Positions 8,853 to 17,023 of a DNA stretch of 64,000 bases are shown in pieces. Every line of letters starts with the position of its first letter. The stretch's first letter is position 1. The stretch spans positions 1 to 64,000 of the forward strand of contig JAGWVU010000021.1 of the NCBI GenBank assembly GCA_018970725.1, read 5' to 3'. Below the pieces are notes generated by a model. The model was not told the DNA's origin. It was given only the letters and a program-made list of their open reading frames with translations, and did not search any database. This DNA is from Verrucomicrobiota bacterium (GTDB lineage Bacteria; Verrucomicrobiota; Verrucomicrobiia; Verrucomicrobiales; DEV007). Both the position numbers and the translations under genes were made by a program.

Positions 8853-8893
8853 CTTGAATTTCCGGAACCAACCAAACAGCAACCCAACACACC

Positions 8894-9097
8894 ATGAACA
8901 TTAACGAACCGAATCAGGACGCCCTCAATCTGTTCCGGGCTTCGCAGTCCCCACTGACGGCTTCCATTGCCTCGGAGGAAGAATTGCGCAGCCTGGCGGA
9001 AGACATTGTCCGCTATTGTCCGAGCCTGACCCACCTCCTGCTGGCCCTCGGATCCACCAAGGGCGGTCAGTCCAATCCCCTCCATGGTTTGAACTGA
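8894..9097 (+). CDS. Small hypothetical protein
   Basis: I do not recognise this 67-residue protein. It is acidic, mostly helical, and contains SEEELRSLAEDIVRYCPSLT followed by a LLLALGSTKGGQ end. It follows the small RHH-like gene by 41 bp and is closed by a strong terminator at 9122-9158. That terminator supports a real two-gene transcript. Confidence 0.6.
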   Translation: MNINEPNQDALNLFRASQSPLTASIASEEELRSLAEDIVRYCPSLTHLLLALGSTKGGQSNPLHGLN

Positions 9098-9121
9098 TCC
9101 GAATCCGAGCTTGGCCGGGTG

Positions 9122-9158
9122 AGGTGCGTCTTTCCGATCGGAAGGCGCGCCTTTTTTT
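9122..9158 (+). terminator. Rho-independent terminator
   Basis: A GC-rich stem (about 9122-9135 with 9140-9152, one bulged T and G-U pairs) closes a GATC loop and is followed by seven T. It ends the two small genes upstream. Confidence 0.85.
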
Positions 9159-9168
9159 ATGGGTAAGA

Positions 9169-9226
9169 GGATATTTTAGGAATATCCATAATTTATGCTT
9201 GCCTTAGTTTGCCTATAAGTTATGAA
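9169..9226 (+). promoter_or_regulatory. Candidate promoter with inverted repeat
   Basis: GGATATT and AATATCC form a perfect 7-bp inverted repeat (9169-9175 and 9181-9187). A possible TTGCCT at 9199 and TATGAA at 9221, 16 bp apart, lie just upstream of the RlpA-like gene in an AT-rich island. The inverted repeat is seen directly; the promoter boxes are inferred. Confidence 0.3.
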
Positions 9227-9247
9227 TATTTTGGTAAATCTTCCCCC

Positions 9248-9985
9248 ATGCGCCGTTCGGCCCTCCAGGCTCTTTGGCACCGGCTTTGTGCCGGCCTCGC
9301 CTTGCTCCCCTCGTTCGCGGCGGCCGACGGCCCCCTGATGGTGGCGCGGGGGACGGCCTCTTATTACCGTGCCGGTTATGCGGCGGTCACCGCCTCCGGT
9401 GAGATCTATCATCCCGAGCTTTTCACGGCGGCGCACGCGACCCTTCCGATGGGGACCTGGGTGCGGGTGACCCATCTTGGGACCGGACAGAGCGCGTTGG
9501 TGCGGGTGAATGATCGCAGTCCTTTCGTCGCCGGGAACGTGATCGATGTCTCGATGGCGGCGGCGGAGAAGCTCGGTTTGTTGGCGAAGGGTTACGCCGA
9601 GGTGAGTCTCTCCCTTTTGGAAACGGTCGCCCCGCCGGGCGGCCGTCCCTCCGCGACGGAGGAGGGGGGCGTGGCGCGCCTGACGCCGGTTTCCGGCCTG
9701 CCCCCCGCCGTGGCGGGAATGGCGGTGAGTGCCGGGGTGCGGCCGATGGTCCGGGTGCAGTTTTCCACCCACCATGAGCTTTCCTCCGCGAACCGGGAAC
9801 AGGCGGTGCTGCGTGACCTTGGGGTGGAGACGACCATTTACCGGCGAGACGGGGCGCGCTCCGGGGAACCGCTCTTCCGGTTGGTGACGACGGGAGGTTT
9901 CGGCGAGTCCGGGGCCGCGGAACGCTGGTTGGAATACATCAAACGCAAGACCGGAGGATACCCGGAAGCCTGTGTCGTCCCCTGA
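9248..9985 (+). CDS. RlpA-like double-psi beta-barrel protein
   Basis: The 245-residue protein has an N-terminal signal peptide (LCAGLALLPSFAAADG). An RlpA-type barrel follows, with GTASYYRAGYAAVTASGE, FTAAHATLPMGTWVRVT and VRVNDRSPFVAGNVIDVS. RlpA proteins bind or cleave naked peptidoglycan glycans at the septum; the DR and D residues of the barrel are kept. After a Pro/Gly linker, the C-terminal ~80 residues may be a diverged SPOR-like fold (RVQFSTHHELSSANREQAV and GLYR-like RLVTTGGF), but I am not sure of this. There is no lipobox cysteine. I start at the ATG at 9248 because the signal peptide begins there. The hybrid kinase starts 4 bp after the stop. Confidence 0.8.
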   Translation: MRRSALQALWHRLCAGLALLPSFAAADGPLMVARGTASYYRAGYAAVTASGEIYHPELFTAAHATLPMGTWVRVTHLGTGQSALVRVNDRSPFVAGNVIDVSMAAAEKLGLLAKGYAEVSLSLLETVAPPGGRPSATEEGGVARLTPVSGLPPAVAGMAVSAGVRPMVRVQFSTHHELSSANREQAVLRDLGVETTIYRRDGARSGEPLFRLVTTGGFGESGAAERWLEYIKRKTGGYPEACVVP

Positions 9986-9989
9986 AGTC

Positions 9990-11645
9990 ATGCCCTCCTC
10001 TCCGAATTTCCGAAGTCCCAAGGGGGCACGCCGCCGGCGCAAGATGCTCCGTTCCCGGGAAGCGTTGCTGGCTGTTTTGGAGTCCGCTCCGGAAGCCGTG
10101 GTCTTGGTCGATCCCGGGGACCGGATTGTTTTCGGCAACACGGAGGCGGCGAATCTTTGGGGAATGCCGGTGGAGAAGATGGTGGGGAACCCGGTGCAGA
10201 CGTTGTTCGGGCCGCGGTTCGGCTTCTTGGAATTGGACGCGCCGGAGGGCCGCAGCTTTGTCACGGAAGCCGAGGCGCTGAGGTCTGACGGGGTGGCGTT
10301 CACGGTGCGGTTGACGCTGCGGCGGGCGGGGATCGACGGGGAGGCCTACCGCGCGTTGTGGATGAGTCCGGCCTGGGGGCGGCGGCGGGAGTTGGAGGCG
10401 CGCGCCGAGCTGCTCAATCAGCAGGCGTTGGAGCGTTTTGCCTCGGGCGTGGCGCACGAGTGGAACAATCTGCTCACCATTGTGTTGGGGAACCTCCACC
10501 TCGCGTTGCAAGAGGGGGGCGGCCGGGTCCGGAGCCGGGCGACCGTTCTTGAATGGGCTTACCAAGCCGCCCTCCGCTGCCGGGAAATGGCCCGCGGGCT
10601 GATGGAATTTGCCACCGGGGAGGCTCCCTCGATCCTGCCCGCGTCGGTGGCGACGCTGGCCTGGGAGAATGCGATTTCCGCTTTGGGCGGCACCAAGGTG
10701 AAGCTGGATGCGGACTTCGCTCCGGAGGGGGCGCTGGTGGCCGTGGATTCCGGGCAGGCGGGGAGAGCGATCCAAAGCGTGGTGGCCTTCGTGGCCGCCC
10801 AGATGGGGCCCGGGAAGAGGGTGGGGCTGAGCGGTCGCAAGGTTGAAGTGCAATCGCCCGAAGAGACCTTTGGCGGGCGCTTGTTGCCCGGGGATTACGT
10901 CCGCCTTTCGGTCGTGGCGGATTCCCTGCGATTGCGCGAGGATGATCTCCGGCAGATCTTCTCCCCCTACCTCGAGGTGGCCGGCAGCCATGTCGGGATG
11001 CGGCTCGCCGAAGCCAGGGCGTTGATTTCCCGCCAGGACGGTTGGTTGGAAGCGGATCGCACGGAGAAGGGGGGCACAGTGTTTCACTTCCACCTTCCGG
11101 CGGTGGAGGGAACGGGCGCGAGCCTGATCCCATTGCCGGAGCCCGAAGCCTCCGAGCCGGGGGTGAGCGTCCTCGTGATGGATGACGAGCCTCTGGTGCG
11201 GACCCTGTTGCAGCGGATCCTGGAAGGGATGGGGCATCGCGTGACGCTGGCTGCTGACGGGGAAGAGGCGGCCGAACTTTATTCCGGGGCGTTGCGCCGT
11301 GGAGACCGCTTTGACGTGGCCATTCTCGACATGAAACCCGGGCCCGGTCCGGGCGGGGTGGAGGCTTGCGAGCGCATCCTGGAGCTGGACCCGCTCGCGG
11401 TCTGCGTCTTGAGCAGTGGCAGCGTGCTTGACGAAGCCATGGTGGACTTCCACGGGTTCGGCTTTGCCGGCGTCCTTGAGAAACCGTTTGAAGCCGACAC
11501 CCTGGCCCGTCTCATCCGGGAGCTGACCGGTGCGGACCCGGGCGGCCGGGAGACCGGGGACGATGCGTCCGAGGATTTGGTCCCGCTTTCCCGCGACAAC
11601 ATTTTGGAAGTGGACTTCACCAACCCGGACCGGCGCTGGGATTGA
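9990..11645 (+). CDS. PAS hybrid histidine kinase with receiver domain
   Basis: The protein (551 aa) runs from a PAS domain (residues ~22-95) to an H-box GVAHEWNNLLT with His156, a weak ATPase region, and a C-terminal receiver with acidic pocket DD at 398-399, phospho-Asp447, Ser475 and Lys498. It has no membrane span, so it is probably cytosolic. The ATPase domain is degenerate: the N-box position reads QSVVAFVAAQM without the usual Asn, and no clear G1 DxGxG is seen. It may therefore phosphorylate poorly or act as a phosphatase. A GTG at 9972 could add six residues and overlap the upstream gene. No separate regulator gene lies beside it. Confidence 0.85.
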   Translation: MPSSPNFRSPKGARRRRKMLRSREALLAVLESAPEAVVLVDPGDRIVFGNTEAANLWGMPVEKMVGNPVQTLFGPRFGFLELDAPEGRSFVTEAEALRSDGVAFTVRLTLRRAGIDGEAYRALWMSPAWGRRRELEARAELLNQQALERFASGVAHEWNNLLTIVLGNLHLALQEGGGRVRSRATVLEWAYQAALRCREMARGLMEFATGEAPSILPASVATLAWENAISALGGTKVKLDADFAPEGALVAVDSGQAGRAIQSVVAFVAAQMGPGKRVGLSGRKVEVQSPEETFGGRLLPGDYVRLSVVADSLRLREDDLRQIFSPYLEVAGSHVGMRLAEARALISRQDGWLEADRTEKGGTVFHFHLPAVEGTGASLIPLPEPEASEPGVSVLVMDDEPLVRTLLQRILEGMGHRVTLAADGEEAAELYSGALRRGDRFDVAILDMKPGPGPGGVEACERILELDPLAVCVLSSGSVLDEAMVDFHGFGFAGVLEKPFEADTLARLIRELTGADPGGRETGDDASEDLVPLSRDNILEVDFTNPDRRWD

Positions 11646-11765
11646 TCCTGCCTTGTCGGTTCCCGGTGCGGTTCGTGCTTGAAAACCCGTTCTTTCATTG
11701 ATGGCAATAAGCGTTATTCTTTGTCATGGAGTCGGTGTCGGAAACATCGGCGCGCCCTTCTTCCT

Positions 11766-13919
11766 ATGAGAATTATCGTCCTGATTCTCCTGGTCACAGG
11801 CATCCTCCTCCACGCGGTTGGGTCGAGGCGCTGGTTCATGCCTTCCAATCAACACCTTCTCCAACAACAGGCGGCCGGTGATCTCCGGACCGAGGACAGG
11901 TTTTCCCGGGTCTCGGTCGAGTTCCTCCTGTTGGACGGCCGGGTGGCGGGGCAGGTGCCGAGCGCGGAGGCCCGCGAGGAAGCCATGACGTTGATCCGTG
12001 GTTCGGTTCCGGCGGGTCGTTTGTTCGACCATTTGGAGGTGGTCGCGCCCCGGGATCAACCCGCCCGGGTGGTCATCGGGGCGGACGGGGCCGGATGGAA
12101 GTTGAGCGGGGAAGTGGGGGATCCGGCGCTGAAAGAGGCGTTGGCGGCGGCGTTGGGATCGGGTCGACCGATCAAGAACGACCTCCGCGTCAGTGACCGG
12201 GTGAGGGAACCGCTCTGGGCGGGCCGGGCCGGGGAACTGGCGGCTCTTTTCTTCACCCAAATCCCGGACGGAACGCTGGAGCTGGCCGAGCGGGAGTTCG
12301 GGCTGCGGGGCCGCATCAAGGGGGAAAAGGCCCGGGACGGGTTGGTCGCTTCGGTCCGCGCCTACCTGCCGGAAGACGGCAAGCTGCGGAATGAATTGCA
12401 ACTGCTTCCCGATCAGCCCGCCTCTCTGGTGGCGGTCCGCGAAGGGGGGCGGGTCCAGCTCACCGGGAAATTGCCGGATGCGCCGGCGGTCGCCGCGTTG
12501 GTCGGGGCGCTCGATCTCGCTCCGCTCCAGGTGGAGCAGCGGCTGCAAGGGGACGCGCGAGTGGAAACTCCGGCTTGGTCGCAAGCGCTTCCCGCGTTTC
12601 TGGCGGGGTATTTTCGGCAAGGGCCGGGGCGGGTGGAGTTTCAGGGCAAGCGATTGACCATCGCGGGGGATCGGCCGGCGTCGCAAGGTCGTGGGGCGCT
12701 GGACGCGCTCCTGGTGCCGATGCGGCAAGCGGGATGTGAAATCACGGATCTGGTCCGGTTGGTTCCCGATTTGGAACCGGAATTCCGGGCCCGCCTGGCC
12801 GGGGGGAACCTGGCTTTGGAAGGGCGCTGGCCCGACCGATCCGGCCTCGATCGACTTCTGGCCGGCGCCAAAGCGTTGGGGACCACCGGGCTGGATTCCC
12901 GGATCAAGGTGGAATCCGCCGTTCGGACCACGCCGGGGCTCGAGGCTTTGCCGGGGCTGTTGCAGGCGTTCTTCACGAAACGGCAGGCGGGGGAATTCCT
13001 TTACGACGGCAAAACCTTGCGGGTTCTGGGCGAAGTGGAAGGAGCCGCGGCCCGGGACGCGCTGATTGCGGACCTCACCCGTCGCCTCCCTCCGGGCATG
13101 ACGTTGGACAGCAGCGGGTTGCGGCTGGCCCCACCGCCTCCGGTGCCGGTTCCGCCCCCGGCGATGCCTCCGGTGCCTTCACCCGGGAAACCCGGGCTGG
13201 CTCCTTGGTTGGTCGTGCAATTCGGTGCCGCGGGGCGCCGGATCGAAGGTCAACTTCCCGGGGAGGCGGATCGCAAGGCGTTGACGGCCGCCGTGGCGCC
13301 GCAAGCTCCCGGGATGAGTCTGGCCGACGCCCTCAAGATCTCTCCGGACACCGCCCCGGCTCCGTGGGTGGAGCCGATCAGCCGTTTCCTACCCAAGTTC
13401 GGTGCCTTGGTCCCCGAGGGACGCTTGGAGTTGCGCGAGGGCAAATTGACGCTTTCCGGGCAGGCGCCGGATCCAAAGACCCGCGATTCCCTGTTGGCAG
13501 AACTGGCCGGAGCGTTGCCGAATGATCTGGTCAAGGTCGAAGACAAGATGACCGTGCGGGAAGGGGGCGCCATGGCGGAATCCGCTCCGACTTTTGTGGT
13601 TTATTTCAACGCCGGCAGTGATTGGATCCGTCCGGACGGGCGGGTGGAGATCGACAAAGCCGCAGCTGCCGCGTCGGCCTTGCCTCCCGGAGCCACGGTT
13701 TTGGTCAAGGGATTCGCCGATGCCCGGGGCGATTCCATGAGCAACCAGAAGCTCAGTGAATTGCGGGCGGAAGCCGTCCGGCAGGGCTTGTTGCAGCGCG
13801 GGCTGGCCGCGGAATCGCTGGAATTGATCGGGGTTGGCGACCGGGAAGCGAGCCCGGGAAAATCCGAAGACGTCTGGAGCAAGGACCGCCGGGTTGAAAT
13901 CATCGCGGTCCGCAAATAA
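11766..13919 (+). CDS. OmpA-family protein with BON-like repeats
   Basis: This 717-residue protein begins with an N-terminal hydrophobic anchor (IIVLILLVTGILLHAVG) after a short MR start. Several repeats of ~100 residues follow, alternating a strand-rich GRVELxGxL..L..R segment with L...L pairs, like BON/OmpATb repeats. A Pro-rich linker sits near residue 460. A C-terminal OmpA peptidoglycan-binding domain ends the protein (VYFNAGSDWIRPDG, VKGFADARGD, LSELRAEAVRQ.L, GVGDREA, DRRVEI). Asp and Arg of the diaminopimelate-binding site are present. It probably tethers the inner membrane to the wall. Two small membrane-protein genes follow within 35 and 10 bp, suggesting one complex. Confidence 0.87.
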   Translation: MRIIVLILLVTGILLHAVGSRRWFMPSNQHLLQQQAAGDLRTEDRFSRVSVEFLLLDGRVAGQVPSAEAREEAMTLIRGSVPAGRLFDHLEVVAPRDQPARVVIGADGAGWKLSGEVGDPALKEALAAALGSGRPIKNDLRVSDRVREPLWAGRAGELAALFFTQIPDGTLELAEREFGLRGRIKGEKARDGLVASVRAYLPEDGKLRNELQLLPDQPASLVAVREGGRVQLTGKLPDAPAVAALVGALDLAPLQVEQRLQGDARVETPAWSQALPAFLAGYFRQGPGRVEFQGKRLTIAGDRPASQGRGALDALLVPMRQAGCEITDLVRLVPDLEPEFRARLAGGNLALEGRWPDRSGLDRLLAGAKALGTTGLDSRIKVESAVRTTPGLEALPGLLQAFFTKRQAGEFLYDGKTLRVLGEVEGAAARDALIADLTRRLPPGMTLDSSGLRLAPPPPVPVPPPAMPPVPSPGKPGLAPWLVVQFGAAGRRIEGQLPGEADRKALTAAVAPQAPGMSLADALKISPDTAPAPWVEPISRFLPKFGALVPEGRLELREGKLTLSGQAPDPKTRDSLLAELAGALPNDLVKVEDKMTVREGGAMAESAPTFVVYFNAGSDWIRPDGRVEIDKAAAAASALPPGATVLVKGFADARGDSMSNQKLSELRAEAVRQGLLQRGLAAESLELIGVGDREASPGKSEDVWSKDRRVEIIAVRK

Positions 13920-13953
13920 GGAAGAAACGATCGAACCCCGAAACCCCCGTTCC

Positions 13954-14160
13954 ATGGACTCCGCGGATACCAATGCCTACTACTGGGTGCACCAGATTCT
14001 GGCCAGCGCCCTCTGGGGGCTCGGCTTTTTCCTCGCCGGGCTTTTTCTGGCGGCCATTCTCTGGAGCGGCGCGCGGCGTCGGGCCAACACCCAGCGCCTG
14101 GCCAACCAGAGATTGCTGGCGGAGTGCCACAAAATCGATCGGGCCAATGGCCTGAGCTGA
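13954..14160 (+). CDS. Small single-span membrane protein
   Basis: The 68-residue protein has one strong transmembrane segment (ALWGLGFFLAGLFLAAILWSG) followed by a basic RRR and a short helical tail. It follows the OmpA/BON gene by 34 bp and precedes another single-span protein by 10 bp, so the three are probably co-expressed. The family is not recognised. Confidence 0.7.
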   Translation: MDSADTNAYYWVHQILASALWGLGFFLAGLFLAAILWSGARRRANTQRLANQRLLAECHKIDRANGLS

Positions 14161-14169
14161 TCCTGAACC

Positions 14170-14700
14170 ATGGAAACCATCGACAACCTCCGGTTTTTGG
14201 CCCTTCACTCCGCCTTTCCCTGGCTTTCCGCGGCTTTTTTCTCCCTTCTGGGCCTCTGGTTCGGGCACTTGCTCTGGTTCGACTGGGTGCGGCAGTTGCG
14301 GCCCCTGCGCGCCGAGCACCGGGAACTCTCCCGTCGTCTCGAGGGCTTGCAGGCCGCTGCCAAGGCCCCCGAGGTTGCGGAGGTGAATGAGCAAGCGGCC
14401 CCGCCTCCCGTTCCCTCTCCCGTTCCAGTTCCGGAGGCACCTCCGGCTCCCCTCGCGGAAGAACCTCCGGCCCCGGCTCCCGCCCCCGCCGTGGCGGAAC
14501 TCCCCGCACCGCCCGGGCCGGTTCCGGCGGGGACCTCCGGGGGCGCGTTGTCCGCTGAGTTCTGGCCCATTCCCGAGAAGGCTCCCGCCGCCACGGTGAT
14601 CACCGGCGAGGTGGTCCCCGACAAGGTCCGGGAGGCGGCGGCGATGCTCGTCGGCATTTCCCTCGGTCCGGACACCCCGGGCACCGGGAAAGAGGGTTGA
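14170..14700 (+). CDS. Single-span membrane protein with Pro-rich tail
   Basis: The 176-residue protein has one membrane span (residues ~17-40), a short coiled coil (RAEHRELSRRLEGLQAAAKA), a long Pro/Ala/Glu-rich stretch, and a compact C-terminal segment ending VREAAAMLVGISLGPDTPG. It resembles scaffolding partners of envelope proteins but belongs to no family I can name. It sits between the small membrane protein and the methyltransferase. Confidence 0.7.
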   Translation: METIDNLRFLALHSAFPWLSAAFFSLLGLWFGHLLWFDWVRQLRPLRAEHRELSRRLEGLQAAAKAPEVAEVNEQAAPPPVPSPVPVPEAPPAPLAEEPPAPAPAPAVAELPAPPGPVPAGTSGGALSAEFWPIPEKAPAATVITGEVVPDKVREAAAMLVGISLGPDTPGTGKEG

Positions 14701-14705
14701 GCGGG

Positions 14706-15710
14706 ATGGAATTCCCCTTTCTTTACGCCGTTTGCCGGGCAGGCGCGGAGCCCCTTCTCAAGGAAGAAATGGCGCGGCAGCTCGGTGGGCGTCTCGTCCC
14801 GGCGTTCCTCCGGCCGCAACTGGTCACTTGGAAAGCCCGGGATCCGCTCCCCGCAGAGTTCCGGCCGACGCTTTCCTTTGCCCGGAACTGGGGGTTCTCC
14901 GTCGGGCTGGTGCCGCAACCGGGAGCGATTCCGGACCGGTGGCGCGAGACCATGGGCGATGCTCCGCCGGGGCGCTGGGACGTTTATCCGCGTCTCGTTC
15001 CGGAAGGCGGGATCTCCCCGGAGATTTGGCAGGAGGCGGATCGGATTCGCGGTGAACTTCCTCCGGGCGGAGCCGGTTCCTGGATCGGTGAAGTGATATT
15101 GGGGGACCCGGGAGAAGCCTCCTTGGTCGGGGCTCGACCGCTGGAAGGGGGGGGCGCGGTGAGCCCGGGGGGCTTGGCCCGGGTGAGTCTGCCACCGGAA
15201 GCGCCGTCCCGGGCTTGGCTGAAATTGGAACAGGCCCTGGCGTGGGCGGGGTGGGATGGGGAGGGGAGTTGGCTGGGCAAACGCGCGCTCGAACTCGGCA
15301 GCTCCCCCGGCGGCATCTCCCTGGCCCTCGTGCGGCGCGGCCTGGAGGTGGAAGCGGTTGACCCTGCTCCGATGGCACCCTCCGTGTTGGCGGAAATCGG
15401 TCCGGGCGGGGCGCGGATTCGCCATTGGCGTCAGCCGGTGGGCGGTTGGCGAAAGGGGAATCTGGCCGGGCCGGTGGATTTGCTGGTCTCCGACATGAAT
15501 CTGGCTCCGCCGGCGGTGTTGCGGTATCTCGAGCGGATTCAGGCCGCCGTCCGCGCCCCCCGTTGGATCGTCACGTTGAAACTGAATGATGCCACGATGG
15601 TGTCCCGCCTGTCGGATTTTCGGAAGCGTCTGGCTCATTTCGCCCCGAAGCCGCTCCGGGCCGTGCAACTCCCCGCCAACCGTCAGGAGGTGACGGTGAT
15701 CGCAGGGTAG
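14706..15710 (+). CDS. RlmM/FtsJ-like SAM methyltransferase
   Basis: The 334-residue protein ends in a Rossmann methyltransferase with the SAM-binding motif ALELGSSPGGISLALVRRG. The FtsJ/RrmJ-like catalytic set is also present: Lys in AWLKLEQAL, Asp in LLVSDMN and Lys in TLKLND. These are the marks of 2'-O-ribose methyltransferases, and the N-terminal ~170 residues resemble the substrate-binding part of RlmM, which methylates C2498 of 23S rRNA. The ATG at 14706 is preceded by GCGGG. The true target cannot be told from sequence. Confidence 0.75.
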   Translation: MEFPFLYAVCRAGAEPLLKEEMARQLGGRLVPAFLRPQLVTWKARDPLPAEFRPTLSFARNWGFSVGLVPQPGAIPDRWRETMGDAPPGRWDVYPRLVPEGGISPEIWQEADRIRGELPPGGAGSWIGEVILGDPGEASLVGARPLEGGGAVSPGGLARVSLPPEAPSRAWLKLEQALAWAGWDGEGSWLGKRALELGSSPGGISLALVRRGLEVEAVDPAPMAPSVLAEIGPGGARIRHWRQPVGGWRKGNLAGPVDLLVSDMNLAPPAVLRYLERIQAAVRAPRWIVTLKLNDATMVSRLSDFRKRLAHFAPKPLRAVQLPANRQEVTVIAG

Positions 15711-15721
15711 GGGCATGCCCT

Positions 15722-16870
15722 TCACCCGGCGCCGGGGGCAGGCAACTCGTCGCACAACGCCAGGGCCTTGAGGGCCTGGCAAGTGGCGATGTAGGTGCTG
15801 TAGTGGTAATTGCCGCGGTAGAGCGATTGCATCCACCAGCGTCCGGAAACGCGTTGTTCGCGCTTGAGCCAAGCCACCGCCTGACGCACCCGGGGATCCG
15901 AGGCCGGGACACCGCTCTGGCGCAGCAACACGATGGCGAGGGCGGTCATGTAGGCATCGCTCCCGGGGTTGGCGGCATCCGGCAGGCCGGTGATCAGGCG
16001 TTTCACGGGCTCGCTGACCTCGAAGTGCCACGCCTCCAGCGCGGAAAAATCGCGGGTGCACCAACCTCCGTCGGGGTGTTGTTTGGAGGCGAGCAGCTCG
16101 ATGGCGGCGTTCCGCGTTTCCTCCGGGACCAAACCGGGCAGGTAGTGGGCCAGCTGCAGGTTGAGGACCCGGTCCCAATCATTCTTCGGCTCCGCGGTGC
16201 GCATCCAGGCCTTGAGTTTCCCGACCTTGGCCGAAAGGACGGGGTCCTTGATTCCCTCGAGCCATCCCGGAGCCGCGGTCATGGCGCGGACCGCCTGCAG
16301 GGAGAGTTCAAAATCGGTGGTAATGTGGGGAATCTCGACCTCGCCATGGCTGATGAAGGAGCCGTCGGCGGATTGCCGTTCGAACATGTCGCGCAACGAG
16401 GCGTCCGTGGGTGCACGGGTGTGACCGGTGACGTGCTTGTCCCATTCCGCCAAACCGAGCGAACGCCACACGGCGGTAAAGGCGCCCGGTTTGTGCCGGT
16501 AACCGCTCTTGGTGGTGGTCTCGCCGACCGGCCGGATCTCTGGCGGAACGGACTCGATGAAGTCCGTAACAATCTCCTCGTGCGGCTTCCCGAGCAGGAA
16601 CATCAAGGCCGGTCGCTCGCTCAGGTAAGGTCCCGTGGTGTGGCAGTTGACGCAGGATTTCTCCCGCACCCAGCAGATCGATCCCTCGTCGAGATACCGC
16701 ACCGCCGCCCGCACGGACGCTGCATCGAACCGTCCCACCCGCGGCTCGTCGGCGGAGGGAAGGCTCACCCGGATCTCGCCCGACCGATATTGGAACTCCG
16801 GTTTCGGCGGTGGCGGTTCCGCGGCGAGCAGGAGCGGGGGAAGGAAACAGAGGACGGAAAACGGCTTCAT
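15722..16870 (-). CDS. Exported haem-site protein with cyclase-like repeats
   Basis: The 382-residue protein has a signal peptide (VLCFLPPLLLAAEP), a CVNCH haem-attachment motif near residue 73, and then alpha/alpha-barrel repeats of the terpene-cyclase/prenyltransferase type (QHPDGGWCTRDFSALEAWHF, VSGRWWMQSL). The catalytic DxDD of squalene-hopene cyclases is absent, so it is not a working cyclase. Similar c-type-cytochrome/cyclase-fold fusions are annotated as squalene cyclase in planctomycetes and verrucomicrobia; their role is unknown. It probably receives a covalent haem in the periplasm. It lies convergent to the methyltransferase. Confidence 0.75.
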   Translation of the reverse strand: MKPFSVLCFLPPLLLAAEPPPPKPEFQYRSGEIRVSLPSADEPRVGRFDAASVRAAVRYLDEGSICWVREKSCVNCHTTGPYLSERPALMFLLGKPHEEIVTDFIESVPPEIRPVGETTTKSGYRHKPGAFTAVWRSLGLAEWDKHVTGHTRAPTDASLRDMFERQSADGSFISHGEVEIPHITTDFELSLQAVRAMTAAPGWLEGIKDPVLSAKVGKLKAWMRTAEPKNDWDRVLNLQLAHYLPGLVPEETRNAAIELLASKQHPDGGWCTRDFSALEAWHFEVSEPVKRLITGLPDAANPGSDAYMTALAIVLLRQSGVPASDPRVRQAVAWLKREQRVSGRWWMQSLYRGNYHYSTYIATCQALKALALCDELPAPGAG

Positions 16871-17023
16871 GCTGCGTCCCTTCACGGGGGCGGAATCGAT
16901 TTTCTTCACGAGGAAACGCGGAACGATTCCCGACCGTGATCGGTTGCCTTGCGGACCGGGGCGTGCGATTGTAACCAATGGGTTGGAGAACGGCAGATTG
17001 ATTGGGCTCGGCGAAGCGGACTT

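Noticed and set aside
14205-16178. Long minus-strand frame across the methyltransferase region
   Set aside because: Pro/Arg-rich translation, antisense to two well-supported genes, and it crosses a convergent gene end.
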